From NCBI RefSeq assembly GCF_000719285.1, contig NZ_JOFS01000001.1, forward strand, positions 310,001 through 374,000: a DNA stretch of 64,000 nucleotides, given 5' to 3'. How positions within the stretch are numbered: the first letter of the stretch is position 1; the number at the start of each line of letters is the position of its first letter. The notes beneath the pieces are model-generated. The model did no database searches and was not told the origin of the DNA. It saw only the letters and a list, made by a program, of their open reading frames with translations. This DNA is from Streptomyces bicolor (lineage in GTDB: Bacteria > Actinomycetota > Actinomycetes > Streptomycetales > Streptomycetaceae). Positions 26,411 through 34,857 of the stretch are shown in pieces. Position numbers and translations under genes: made by a program.

Positions 26411-26487
26411 TCCCTGGGGGCTGCCGCCCCCAGGCCCCCGCTTCGGCCCTGAAAGGGCCTCGTCCTCAAACGCCGGACGGGCTGAAA
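26411..26487. repeat. Streptomyces-type dispersed intergenic repeat with hairpin
   Basis: The segment GGGGGCTGCCGCCCCCAG forms a stem-loop. It is followed by GAAAGGGCCTCGTCCTC and the motif AAACGCCGGACGGGCTGAAA, a sequence I recall recurring in intergenic regions of many Streptomyces genomes. It lies between the convergent SDR and allantoicase genes and may serve as a transcription terminator for both. Confidence 0.6.
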
Positions 26488-26525
26488 GATCCGGACCGGC
26501 GTTCGAGTAGCGAGCGCCTTCTGTC

Positions 26526-27641
26526 TCAGCCGCCCAGCTCCTGGTGCCGGGCCGCCAGCCCCGCCGCGCCCTGCTCCGTCAGCGAGCCGTGCAGTCGCAG
26601 CCTGGAGATGCCGCCGTCGGGGTAGATGTCCACGCGCGCGTGCGTGCCGACGGCGGGGGTCGTCAGGACGAAACGGTGGTTGGTGTCGGGCTGGAGGCGG
26701 GTGCGCGGGAGGATCTCCTGCCAGTCGCCGTCCGCTCCGTCCCGCACCGACACCGTCGCCCAGCCGGCGCTGTTGCCCTTCAGGTACGCCGTGTCGATCT
26801 CGATGGCCCGGATCTGGGACTGCGCGGCCAGCCGGTAGCGGATCCAGTCGTTGCCCTGGTCGCGGCGGCGGCGCGTCTCCCAGCCGTCGTCCATCTTGCG
26901 GGAGCGGCCCGGCTGGATGGTGTTCGTGGCGGGCGAGTAGAAGAGGTTGGAGGCGTCCTCGACCTGGCCGCCGTTCTCCAGGGCGACCACGTCGAAGGTG
27001 CCGAGAACCGACAGCCACTCGGGGTCGGGTGCCACCTCGCCGTACACGCGCAGGCGCGCGATGCCGCCGTCGGGGTGCTGGTTGACCCGGAGGTGGGTGA
27101 AGCGCTGTTCGACGGCGATGGAGAAACCATTCGCCGCGTGGCCGCCGACCGGTGTGCGCGACACCAGCGTCGTCCACTTCACGTCGTCCGCCAGCAGTTC
27201 CTGAGGCGACGGAGAGCCCGGCACGGAGGCGCCCTCGACGGACACCGCCTGCGGGTAGTTGCCGCGGAAGTGGGCCGTGTCGACGACGATCCCGCGGATC
27301 ACGCCGGGCGCCCCGAGCCGCACCAGCGCCCAGTCGTGGTCCTCGGCCGTCGGCCAGGGGTGCTCGGCGGAGGCACCGCGCCGCCGCCGGGTCTCCCAGC
27401 CGTCCATGATCTTGCCCTTGTGCCCGAAGTGCTCGGGGTCGAACTCGGCCCGCTCGGGCACCAGCAGGTTCTCGCGCTGGGCGAAGAACTCGTCGTTGGC
27501 GGCGATGACTCCGGCGCCCAGCCGGCGGTCGGCGAGGTTGGCGTACTGGGTGAAGGGGAAGTCGGCGGTGCGGTAGTCCGCGTACGGGTCGCCGCCTCCG
27601 TAGGGGTTCGCGTCGCCGGTGAAGCTGGGTATCGCCGTCAC
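26526..27641 (-). CDS. alc: Allantoicase
   Basis: 371 residues from a GTG at 27641. Allantoicase (allantoate amidinohydrolase) splits allantoate into ureidoglycolate and urea. The protein has the family's internal duplication: two related halves each with KIMDGWETRRRR / KMDDGWETRRRR, GIVVDTAHFRGNYP / AIEIDTAYLKGNSA and HPDGGIARLRVYG / YPDGGISRLRLHG. It lies downstream of allantoinase (about 90 bp), in the same direction, and completes allantoin opening. An AAAGG ribosome-binding site is about 13 nt from the start. Control by the operators at 29099 is likely as part of the allB transcript. Confidence 0.93.
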   Translation of the reverse strand: MTAIPSFTGDANPYGGGDPYADYRTADFPFTQYANLADRRLGAGVIAANDEFFAQRENLLVPERAEFDPEHFGHKGKIMDGWETRRRRGASAEHPWPTAEDHDWALVRLGAPGVIRGIVVDTAHFRGNYPQAVSVEGASVPGSPSPQELLADDVKWTTLVSRTPVGGHAANGFSIAVEQRFTHLRVNQHPDGGIARLRVYGEVAPDPEWLSVLGTFDVVALENGGQVEDASNLFYSPATNTIQPGRSRKMDDGWETRRRRDQGNDWIRYRLAAQSQIRAIEIDTAYLKGNSAGWATVSVRDGADGDWQEILPRTRLQPDTNHRFVLTTPAVGTHARVDIYPDGGISRLRLHGSLTEQGAAGLAARHQELGG

Positions 27642-27730
27642 GGTGCTGGTTCTGCCTTTCTGGAGTCGGCCGGTGCGGGTGCGGGACGGGTCCTCTGCTC
27701 GGGCGGAGCGGAGAGCCCGGGGACGGGGGG

Positions 27731-29071
27731 TCAGTGATCGCGGGTGAGCAGCCGCCCCTTCGGCTCGGCGAACTCTCCGTCCGCGACGATGCGTTCGCCG
27801 CGCAGCCAGGTGGCCTTCACGACGCCGTACAGGGTCTTGCCCGCGTACGCCGTCACACGGTTGCGGTGCTGGAGGGCGGCCGGGTCCACGGTGAAGGTCT
27901 CGTCGGGCGCGAGGACGGCGAAGTCGGCGTCGCGGCCCACCTCGATGGCGCCCTTGCGGTCGTCGAGCCCGACCAGTTCGGCCGTCCGCGCGGACATCCA
28001 GCGGACCACGTCCTCCAGGCCGTGCCCGCGCTTGCGGGCCTCCGTCCACACGGCCGCCAGGCTCAGCTGGAGCCCGGAGATACCGCCCCAGGCGGTCGCG
28101 AAGTCGTCGGTCTTCAGGTCGGCCGTGGACGGCGAGTGGTCGGTCACCACGCAGTCGATCGTGCCGTCGGCCAGCGCCTGCCAGAGCAGGTCCTGGTTGG
28201 CGGACTCGCGGATCGGCGGACAGCACTTGAACTCGCTGGCGCCGTCCGGGACTTCCTCGGCGGTCAGGGTCAGGTAGTGCGGGCACGTCTCGACGGTGAT
28301 CCGCACGCCCTCCCGCTTGGCCCCGGCGATCAGCGGCAGCGCGTCGCTCGACGACAGGTGCAGCACGTGCACGCGCGCGTGGAGGCGCTTCGCCTGGGCG
28401 ATCAGCTGGGCGATCGCGGTGTCCTCGGCGTCGCGCGGACGCGAGGCCAGGAAGTCCGCGTACCTGGGGCCGCCCTGCTGTGGGGCGGCGTCGAGGTGGT
28501 GCGGGTCCTCGGCGTGCACGATCAGCAGGCCGCCGAAGGAGGCGATCTCGGCCAGGGACTGGGCGAGTTGGTCCTGGTTCAGGTGCGGGAACTCGTCCAC
28601 TCCGGACGGCGACAGGAAGGCCTTGAAGCCGAAGACGCCGGACTCGTGCAACGGGCGGAGGTCCTTGACGTTGTCGGGCAGGGCGCCGCCCCAGAAGCCG
28701 ACGTCGATGTGCGCCTTGTCGGCGGCGACCTCCTGCTTCGTACGAAGGTTGTCGACCGTCGTCGTCGGCGGGAGGGAGTTGAGGGGCATGTCGACGAGCG
28801 TGGTGATGCCGCCGGCCGCCGCCGCGCGCGTGGCGGTCCAGAAGCCCTCCCACTCGGTGCGGCCGGGGTCGTTGACGTGCACGTGCGTGTCCACGAGGCC
28901 GGGCAGCAGGACGTCGTCGCCGAGGTCCTCCGGACGGGCGCCGGGCGGGACTTCGGCGTCGTACGGGAGCACGGCCGTGATCTTTCCGCCGGCGACCGCG
29001 ACCGAGGCGGCCCGCGTCCCCTCGGGTGTGATGACGCGCGTCGAGCGCAGCACCAGTTCAGCGTCGGACAC
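27731..29071 (-). CDS. allB: Allantoinase
   Basis: 446 residues of the cyclic amidohydrolase superfamily, hydrolysing allantoin to allantoate. The metal motif is [10 protein letters not shown] near residue 62, the carbamylated Lys is in [11 protein letters not shown] near 150, further metal ligands are HAEDPHHL and HLSSSDA, and the catalytic Asp is in VTDHSPS near 315. It leads the allB-alc pair and is divergent from allR. Its promoter region carries paired inverted repeats just upstream of the start, proposed AllR operators. The start near 29071 has no strong ribosome-binding site visible, but homologues begin similarly ([13 protein letters not shown]). Confidence 0.94.
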   Translation of the reverse strand: MSDAELVLRSTRVITPEGTRAASVAVAGGKITAVLPYDAEVPPGARPEDLGDDVLLPGLVDTHVHVNDPGRTEWEGFWTATRAAAAGGITTLVDMPLNSLPPTTTVDNLRTKQEVAADKAHIDVGFWGGALPDNVKDLRPLHESGVFGFKAFLSPSGVDEFPHLNQDQLAQSLAEIASFGGLLIVHAEDPHHLDAAPQQGGPRYADFLASRPRDAEDTAIAQLIAQAKRLHARVHVLHLSSSDALPLIAGAKREGVRITVETCPHYLTLTAEEVPDGASEFKCCPPIRESANQDLLWQALADGTIDCVVTDHSPSTADLKTDDFATAWGGISGLQLSLAAVWTEARKRGHGLEDVVRWMSARTAELVGLDDRKGAIEVGRDADFAVLAPDETFTVDPAALQHRNRVTAYAGKTLYGVVKATWLRGERIVADGEFAEPKGRLLTRDH

Positions 29072-29098
29072 CCGGACCCCTCTCTGCCGCCGGTTTAC

Positions 29099-29130
29099 TT
29101 CCGCGTAACGGAATTCAACTTTCTGTTGAA
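29099..29130. promoter_or_regulatory. Paired inverted repeats upstream of allantoinase (candidate AllR operator)
   Basis: TTCCGCGTAACGGAA (29099-29113) is followed without gap by TTCAACTTTCTGTTGAA (29114-29130). Both are perfect 5- or 6-bp inverted repeats with 5-bp spacers. Similar pairs occur before malate synthase, OHCU decarboxylase and other genes of the same pathway. The divergent IclR-type regulator is the natural candidate ligand-responsive repressor. Confidence 0.6.
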
Positions 29131-29206
29131 GGAGTCTTCACTCCCGTTCCCGCGCCGTCAAGGGCACACTTCTCCACAGTGCACCCAACGCCCGCTCTCT
29201 GGACGT

Positions 29207-29231
29207 TTCCACAAAGCGGAATTAGAATTCC
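29207..29231. promoter_or_regulatory. Inverted repeats upstream of allR
   Basis: TTCCACAAAGCGGAA (29207-29221) matches TTCCG-N5-CGGAA with one change, and overlaps the palindrome GGAATTAGAATTCC (29218-29231). The site lies about 90 bp upstream of the allR start and may provide autoregulation. Function is inferred. Confidence 0.45.
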
Positions 29232-29322
29232 AGCAAGCAGAACGTAGCTACGCACAACCGGGGAGTCAACCGACTGCCGGGTAGGCTTCTGCCCTTCCCG
29301 CCAGTCCCGAAAGGAACGCGCC

Positions 29323-30117
29323 GTGCCGACGTCCAGCGCCAGCACCACCGACTCCGCCAAGTCCAATGGCGGCGGAGTCCAGTCCCTCGAGCGCGCCTTC
29401 GATCTGCTGGAGCGGATGGCGGACGCGGGCGGCGAGGTCGGCCTGAGCGAGCTCTCCGCGAGCAGCGGGCTGCCGCTGCCCACCATCCACCGCCTCATGC
29501 GGACGCTCGTCGCCTGCGGCTACGTCCGCCAGCAGCCCAACCGCCGCTACGCCCTCGGCCCGCGCCTGATCCGCCTCGGCGAGTCCGCCTCCCGGCTCCT
29601 CGGCACCTGGGCCCGGCCGTACCTCGCCAGGCTCGTCGAGGAGACCGGTGAGACGGCGAACATGGCACTGCTCGACGGCGACGAGATCGTGTACGTCGCC
29701 CAGGTGCCGTCCAAGCACTCGATGCGCATGTTCACGGAGGTCGGCCGGCGCGTGCTGCCGCACTCCACAGGGGTCGGCAAGGCGCTGCTCGCCGGGTTCC
29801 CGCCGGAGGAGGTGCGCGCGCTACTGAACCGTACGGGCATGCCCGCCGCCACGGAGAAGACGATCACCACGCCGGACGGCTTCCTCGCGGCCCTGGAGGA
29901 CGTGCGGCGCAACGGCTACGCGGTCGACGACAACGAGCAGGAGGTCGGCGTCCGCTGCCTGGCCGTCTCGGTCCCCAACTCCCCCACCGCGGCCGCGATC
30001 TCGATCTCGGGTCCGGCGGGGCGGGTCACCGAGGCCGCGACGGACAAGATCGTGCCGGTGCTCCAGCAGGTGGCCGGGGAGCTGTCGGAGGCACTGGTCA
30101 CCCAGAACCACGGGTGA
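29323..30117 (+). CDS. allR: IclR-family regulator of allantoin use, AllR
   Basis: 264 residues from a GTG at 29323 with AAAGGAAC upstream. Residues about 18-80 are the IclR winged helix-turn-helix (VQSLERAFDLLERM, then LSELSASSGLPLPTIHRLMR). Residues about 95-260 are the effector domain with HSTGVGKALLAG and a CLAVSVPN segment. It is divergent from allantoinase. In S. coelicolor, from memory, AllR represses allantoin, glyoxylate and malate synthase genes and is released by allantoate, which fits the recurring operators in this window. The short Ser/Thr-rich N-terminal tail is typical. Confidence 0.9.
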   Translation: MPTSSASTTDSAKSNGGGVQSLERAFDLLERMADAGGEVGLSELSASSGLPLPTIHRLMRTLVACGYVRQQPNRRYALGPRLIRLGESASRLLGTWARPYLARLVEETGETANMALLDGDEIVYVAQVPSKHSMRMFTEVGRRVLPHSTGVGKALLAGFPPEEVRALLNRTGMPAATEKTITTPDGFLAALEDVRRNGYAVDDNEQEVGVRCLAVSVPNSPTAAAISISGPAGRVTEAATDKIVPVLQQVAGELSEALVTQNHG

Positions 30118-30157
30118 CGGCCATGCGGCGCCGCCCCGGGCGCCGCACCGGACCGCA

Positions 30158-30200
30158 CGACTCCCAGGAGGCCGTCTTCGGCTCGGGCGGCCGGGAGTCG
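30158..30200. terminator. Stem-loop between allR and the DUF5955 gene
   Basis: CGACTCCC (30158-30165) pairs with GGGAGTCG (30193-30200), with a second GGCCG/CGGCC pairing inside. It lies between convergent genes, so it could end transcription from both sides. Confidence 0.5.
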
Positions 30201-30217
30201 ATCGTTACGACGATCGG

Positions 30218-30604
30218 CTAGCCCCGCCCCCGCGGCGCCTCCCCGAACAGATCCACCGCTTGCCGGACCTCCGACAAGCCCCGCGACAGCGCGCTCACGG
30301 AGCCGATCGCCCCCGCGAGCAACAGCAGCGACCTCCGCAGCCGCGGCATCTCCGGCACTCCGTCGATCGCCATGGCGGCCAGCGCGGCGAGTTCGTCCTC
30401 GGCGATCACCCGGTCCGGGAACTCGGCGGGGTGCGCGGCGAGTTCGCGGCGCAGACGGGACACCGCCGTCCGCAGTTCCGCCACCCTCGGGTCCTCGTCG
30501 CTGCCCGTCACCGGCCTCTGCCCCAAGCTCCGCAACACAGCACTCCCCCCTCGCACGCCGTTGTGCGCCAGTAGTCCCGCTGCCCCGTCGAGCCCCCCTG
30601 GCAT
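30218..30604 (-). CDS. DUF5955-type small helical protein
   Basis: Up to 128 residues; the frame opens at 30604 but the true start is uncertain, and GTG codons near 30550 are plausible. The conserved part reads RVAELRTAVSRLRRELAAHP, then EDELAALAAM, with a hydrophobic stretch LLLLAGAIGSVSALSRGL near the C-terminus. It resembles a streptomycete family of unknown function (DUF5955). No catalytic residues are evident. It is convergent with allR. Confidence 0.65.
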   Translation of the reverse strand: MPGGLDGAAGLLAHNGVRGGSAVLRSLGQRPVTGSDEDPRVAELRTAVSRLRRELAAHPAEFPDRVIAEDELAALAAMAIDGVPEMPRLRRSLLLLAGAIGSVSALSRGLSEVRQAVDLFGEAPRGRG

Positions 30605-30724
30605 TGGTCGGGCGCCGGGGACGCGGGTCAGTAAACGCCACGCGTTGCCGATGCGCCACCGCGTGAGCGGAAATTCAGTCGTTGGAAGTCGGGCGCTCGC
30701 GCACCTGTCAGGTATGCAGGACGC

Positions 30725-31327
30725 ATGACTGAGAAAGACGCGCCCCCGGTCGCCGGTCTACTCCTCGCCGCAGGCGGTGGGCGGCGACTCGGCGGACGGC
30801 CCAAGGCCCTGCTCCGACACCGCGGCCGACCGCTCGTCGAGCACGCCGTCGGGGTGCTGCGCGCGGCCGGCTGTGCCCGTGTGCACGTGGTGCTGGGTGC
30901 ACGGGCCGATGCCGTACGGGAGCAGGCCGAGCTCGGTGACTGCGTACTGGTGGAGAACCCGGACTGGGCCGACGGAATGGGCTCCTCCGTGCGCGCCGGG
31001 CTCGCCTCGCTCGCGGGTACGGGGGCGCCGGCGGCGCTCGTCGCGCTCGTCGACCAGCCCGGCATCGGGCCGGCGGCGGTGGCCCGGGTGCTCGCCGCGT
31101 ACGAGGACGAGACGTCGCTCGTCTCGGCCGCCTACGACGGGGTACGCGGGCATCCCGTGCTCTTCGGCGCAGCCCATTGGGCGGGCATCGCCGCGACCGC
31201 GACCGGCGACAGGGGGGCACGCGCCTATCTGAAGGAGCACGAGGAGGGGATTCGGCTCGTCGAGTGCGGGGACGTGGCCCGGCCGTACGACATCGACACG
31301 GAGGCCGATCTGAGCCACCTTGAGTGA
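30725..31327 (+). CDS. MobA-like NTP transferase (MocA/molybdenum cofactor cytidylyltransferase type)
   Basis: 200 residues of the MobA-like nucleotidyltransferase fold: LLLAAGGGRRLGGRPKALL at the N-terminus (NTP-binding, signature Lys) and LVALVDQPGIGP (metal-binding Asp). Such enzymes add CMP or GMP to molybdopterin for enzymes such as xanthine dehydrogenase. Xanthine dehydrogenase would feed urate into the pathway here, but its genes are not in the window, so the link is inferred. The start has AGGACGC upstream. Confidence 0.85.
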   Translation: MTEKDAPPVAGLLLAAGGGRRLGGRPKALLRHRGRPLVEHAVGVLRAAGCARVHVVLGARADAVREQAELGDCVLVENPDWADGMGSSVRAGLASLAGTGAPAALVALVDQPGIGPAAVARVLAAYEDETSLVSAAYDGVRGHPVLFGAAHWAGIAATATGDRGARAYLKEHEEGIRLVECGDVARPYDIDTEADLSHLE

Positions 31328-31375
31328 GCACGGTGGCACTGAGCGCCACCTTGCCTCGACTCAGAGAATCTCGAT

Positions 31376-31408
31376 GTCAACAAACCATTGAACTTCCACC
31401 ATGAGGAA
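31376..31408. promoter_or_regulatory. Paired inverted repeats upstream of malate synthase (candidate AllR operator)
   Basis: GTCAACAAACCATTGAA (31376-31392) is followed after 1 bp by TTCCACCATGAGGAA (31394-31408). The order relative to the gene is the same as at allantoinase: CAAC/GTTG-type repeat first, then TTCC/GGAA-type. The site sits about 130 bp upstream of the aceB start. Confidence 0.55.
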
Positions 31409-31536
31409 ACTAGTATCCACTGTTCAGAAGCGCCCGACCGCTCCGCGGGCGTTGTTCGCCGTATCCGGGAAGACTGGCACCCGGTGCCAAAGCTCCTACG
31501 CAAGTCGCTTGTAGCTCGCTGAAGGAAGTGACGCTC

Positions 31537-33159
31537 ATGTCCGCACCAGCGCCGTCCCCGCTGGCCATCGTCGACGCCGAGCCCCTGCCCCGGCAGGAGG
31601 AGGTCCTCACGGAGGCGGCCCTCGCCTTCGTGGCCGAGCTGCACCGCCGGTTCACGCCCCGGCGTGACGAACTCCTCGCCCGCCGTGCGGAGCGCCGCGC
31701 CGAGATCGCCCGCACCTCCACCCTCGACTTCCTCCCGGAGACCGCCGCGATCCGCGCGGACGACTCCTGGAGGGTGGGCCCGTGCCCGCCCGCGCTGCAG
31801 GACCGCCGGGTCGAGATCACCGGCCCCACCGACCGCAAGATGACCATCAACGCCCTCAACTCGGGGGCGAAGATCTGGCTCGCCGACTTCGAGGACGCCT
31901 CCGCCCCCACCTGGGAGAACGTCGTCCTCGGGCAGCTCAACCTGATCGACGCCTACACCCGGAACATCGACTTCACCGACCCGAAGTCGGGCAAGTCGTA
32001 CACCCTGAAGGCCAACGAGGAACTGGCGACGGTCGTCATGCGCCCGCGCGGCTGGCACCTGAACGAGCGTCACCTGCAGATCGACGGCGAGCAGGTCCCC
32101 GGCGCCTTCGTCGACTTCGGCCTGTACTTCTTCCACAACGCCCAGCGCCTGCTCGACCTCGGCAAGGGCCCCTACTTCTACCTCCCGAAGACGGAGTCGC
32201 ACCTGGAGGCCCGCCTCTGGAACGAGGTGTTCGTCTTCGCCCAGGACTACGTCGGCATCCCGCAGGGCACCGTCCGCGCGACCGTCCTGATCGAGACGAT
32301 CACGGCGGCGTACGAGATGGAGGAAATCCTCTACGAACTCCGCGACCACGCCGCCGGGTTGAACGCCGGCCGCTGGGACTACCTGTTCTCCATCGTCAAG
32401 AACTTCCGTGACGGCGGCGCCAAGTTCGTCCTGCCGGACCGCAACGCGGTCACGATGACGGCCCCGTTCATGCGGGCGTACACCGAACTCCTCGTCCGCA
32501 CCTGCCACAAGCGCGGCGCGCACGCCATCGGCGGCATGGCGGCGTTCATCCCGTCCCGCCGGGACGCCGAGGTCAACAAGGTGGCCTTCGAGAAGGTCCG
32601 CGCCGACAAGGACCGCGAGGCCGGCGACGGCTTCGACGGCTCCTGGGTCGCCCACCCCGACCTGGTCCCGATCGCCATGGAGTCCTTCGACAAGGTCCTC
32701 GGCGACAAGCCGAACCAGAAGGACCGCCTGCGCGACGACGTCCACGTCGAGGCGGCCGACCTGATCGCCGTCGACTCCCTGGACGCCAAGCCGACGTACC
32801 CGGGCCTGGTCAACGCCGTCCAGGTCGGCATCCGCTACATCGAGGCCTGGCTGCGCGGTCTCGGCGCGGTCGCCATCTTCAACCTCATGGAGGACGCGGC
32901 CACCGCCGAGATCTCCCGCTCCCAGATCTGGCAGTGGATCAACGCGGGCGTCGAGTTCGAGAACGGCGAGAAGGCCACCCCGGAGCTGGCCCGCAAGGTC
33001 GCCGCCGAGGAGCTGGCGAGCATCCGCGCCGAGATCGGCGAGGAGGCCTTCGCGGCCGGCCACTGGCAGCAGGCCCACGACCTGCTCCTGGAGGTCTCCC
33101 TCGACGAGGACTACGCGGACTTCCTGACGCTGCCGGCGTACGAGCAGCTGAAGGGCTGA
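31537..33159 (+). CDS. aceB: Malate synthase A
   Basis: 540 residues, normal for the A isoform. It condenses glyoxylate with acetyl-CoA to malate. Family segments are [69 protein letters not shown] (catalytic Glu) and [13 protein letters not shown]. The ATG at 31537 (GAAGGA about 10 nt upstream) is preferred to a GTG at 31528. Here it drains glyoxylate made from ureidoglycolate into central metabolism. It is preceded by a paired inverted repeat shared with other allantoin genes. Confidence 0.95.
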   Translation: MSAPAPSPLAIVDAEPLPRQEEVLTEAALAFVAELHRRFTPRRDELLARRAERRAEIARTSTLDFLPETAAIRADDSWRVGPCPPALQDRRVEITGPTDRKMTINALNSGAKIWLADFEDASAPTWENVVLGQLNLIDAYTRNIDFTDPKSGKSYTLKANEELATVVMRPRGWHLNERHLQIDGEQVPGAFVDFGLYFFHNAQRLLDLGKGPYFYLPKTESHLEARLWNEVFVFAQDYVGIPQGTVRATVLIETITAAYEMEEILYELRDHAAGLNAGRWDYLFSIVKNFRDGGAKFVLPDRNAVTMTAPFMRAYTELLVRTCHKRGAHAIGGMAAFIPSRRDAEVNKVAFEKVRADKDREAGDGFDGSWVAHPDLVPIAMESFDKVLGDKPNQKDRLRDDVHVEAADLIAVDSLDAKPTYPGLVNAVQVGIRYIEAWLRGLGAVAIFNLMEDAATAEISRSQIWQWINAGVEFENGEKATPELARKVAAEELASIRAEIGEEAFAAGHWQQAHDLLLEVSLDEDYADFLTLPAYEQLKG

Positions 33160-33160
33160 C

Positions 33161-33442
33161 CTACTCCTGCGCAGGCTTGTCCGAGTGGCCCAGGGACTTC
33201 CCCGGGGCCACTCGGTCGCGTACGGCCTGCTTCACGGCCGTCGGTTCCGGGAAGCCCTGCTCCCGGCGGTCCCAGACCACCTCGTCGTCGACACGCACGA
33301 CGAACACCCCGCCCTTGCCCGGCTTCAGCGCCAGCTCGGACAGCTCCGCCTCGAAGGTGGTGAGCAGTTCCTGCGCCAGCCAGGCCGCGCGGGGCAGCCA
33401 GCGGCACTGTGTGCAGTACTCGATCTCGACACGGCCGCTCAT
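33161..33442 (-). CDS. SelW/Rdx-family (SelT/SelW/SelH) thioredoxin-like protein
   Basis: 93 residues from the ATG at 33442. The N-terminal strand is followed by the redox motif CTQC (Cys in place of selenocysteine), then the helix AAWLAQELLTTFE and a GGVFVVRVDDEVVWDR strand pair typical of SelW-like proteins. It is convergent with aceB with 1 bp between the stops. Its start overlaps the stop of the HipA-like gene by 4 bp, an unusual coupling. Confidence 0.85.
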   Translation of the reverse strand: MSGRVEIEYCTQCRWLPRAAWLAQELLTTFEAELSELALKPGKGGVFVVRVDDEVVWDRREQGFPEPTAVKQAVRDRVAPGKSLGHSDKPAQE

Positions 33443-34353
33443 CCGAGGTGCACCGACCAATCCTGTTCCGCGGCCGGCTTGCCGTGCAGGTCGGGGACCC
33501 GCTTCAGCCACTTCGGCCTGCCTTGCTGTGTTCTCGCCGCCCTGAGGGCCTCCTCGGCGGCCAGTTCCTCCCTGGTGGGGAAGTCGGTGGGGAGCCAGGC
33601 CGCGGAGGCCCGCACGCGCGCGTGGAGGTATCCGACGTACGCCTCACGGACCGCGTCGGGTGTCGCGAGGCCCGCCTCGGCGGTCAGCCAGGCGTCCGGC
33701 ACCTCCGCAACGATCTCGCGCAAGAGCTCCTCGGTCACCCTCGGCGCCAGCTCCGCGTCGGCGGCGCGCACGTCCGGGGCGTAGTGGCCGAGGGCGTGGT
33801 GGCGGAAGTCGTACGCCTTCTCGGGGTCCGAGCCGTCCCAGCGGTGGTGGAAGACCAGGGCCGCTCCGTGGTCGATCAGCCACAGGCGCGGCGGGACCGT
33901 GCCGAACGTCGGCCAGATCATCAGGTTCGAGCTGTGGACCGTACGGTCGACGTTCGCGGTCAGGGCGTCCAGCCAGACGATCCGGCCGGCCTCCAGCGGG
34001 TCGACGCGGAAGGTCTTCGCGACCTCCGGGGTGAAGTCCTTCGCCCCCGGCAGGTAGTCCATACCGAGGTTGACGCCACCGCTCGACGCGTGCAGATCCC
34101 GCACCTCCTGGTGCGGCTCGTGTCCCGCGACCGCGGGGTCGAAGTGGACCAGGACCAGCTCGGGAAAGCGCAGCCCCAGCGCGCGGGCCAGCTCGCCCAC
34201 GATCACCTCGGCGACCAGCGCCTTGCGGCCCTGCGCGGAGCCGGTGAACTTCACGACGTAGGTGCCCAGGTCGTCGGCCTCGACCACTCCGGGCACGGAG
34301 CCGCCAGACCTCAGGGGTGCGATGTAGCGGGTAGCGGTGACCTCTCTCAGCAT
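33439..34353 (-). CDS. HipA-like kinase-domain protein
   Basis: 304 residues. The family pattern is YVVKFTGSAQGRKALVAEVIVGELARALG (ATP-lysine region), then DALTANVDRTVHSSNLM (catalytic loop with Asp, Asn) and LWLIDHGAALVFHH (metal-binding Asp). This matches the HipA family kinase-like proteins common in Actinobacteria. Unlike HipBA toxin-antitoxin systems there is no HipB gene; instead a SelW-like protein is coupled downstream. Substrate unknown. Confidence 0.82.
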   Translation of the reverse strand: MLREVTATRYIAPLRSGGSVPGVVEADDLGTYVVKFTGSAQGRKALVAEVIVGELARALGLRFPELVLVHFDPAVAGHEPHQEVRDLHASSGGVNLGMDYLPGAKDFTPEVAKTFRVDPLEAGRIVWLDALTANVDRTVHSSNLMIWPTFGTVPPRLWLIDHGAALVFHHRWDGSDPEKAYDFRHHALGHYAPDVRAADAELAPRVTEELLREIVAEVPDAWLTAEAGLATPDAVREAYVGYLHARVRASAAWLPTDFPTREELAAEEALRAARTQQGRPKWLKRVPDLHGKPAAEQDWSVHLG

Positions 34354-34549
34354 TTCCTCAGGCCACCCCCGTCTTCAGCCTTGCAATCCACGACCGGTCC
34401 CGCGCCACGGTCCTTACGAACGTGCTCGCCCCAACAGTGTCGCAGAGATGCCGGGAAGCCACGTTTGCGGCGCCGGTGCGGGGGCACTCCGAAGTCCCCG
34501 GCAACCGAGTCGGCTTCCGCCGTCGGCTCTTTCGGCTGAGGGGTCCCAT

Positions 34550-34756
34550 ATGAACTGCTATGAATGCGTCCAGCAGGGGCGCGCCTCGGAAGCAGTGGCC
34601 GTCTGCCGGCTGTGCGGAGCCGGCGTATGCGCCGACCACGTGCACAGCGAGACGATCCAGGTTCGTGAGCCCGCACAGCCGGGCAAGGTGATACATGATC
34701 AGCGGGCCCGCCGGCTGACCTGCCCGGTGTGCCGTGCGGCGGAGGAGTCGGCCTGA
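34550..34756 (+). CDS. DUF2180-family zinc-finger-like protein
   Basis: 68 residues from an ATG with GAGGGG upstream. It starts MNCYECVQQG and contains two further Cys/His groups (CRLCGAGVCADH, CPVC), so it probably binds zinc. This is the DUF2180 pattern of streptomycetes, often associated with metal or stress regulation. It stands alone between the HipA-like gene and the siderophore synthetase genes. Confidence 0.8.
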   Translation: MNCYECVQQGRASEAVAVCRLCGAGVCADHVHSETIQVREPAQPGKVIHDQRARRLTCPVCRAAEESA

Positions 34757-34857
34757 CGGGCCCGCCCGACCCCTGACGATCTCGCTCTAGCCCGTGGGGG
34801 CGTTGCTGCACCCCGCGAGCAGCAGCACCGCCCCCCGAACCGGCTCCTTCCTCGCCC

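Noticed and set aside
27642..28853. Frame extending allantoicase upstream
   Set aside because: It is antisense-free but out of frame with allantoinase and Arg-rich; homologues begin at MTAIPSFTG, matching the GTG at 27641.
33439..34353. Toxin-antitoxin module based on the HipA-like protein
   Set aside because: There is no HipB-like DNA-binding partner; the coupled gene is SelW-like.
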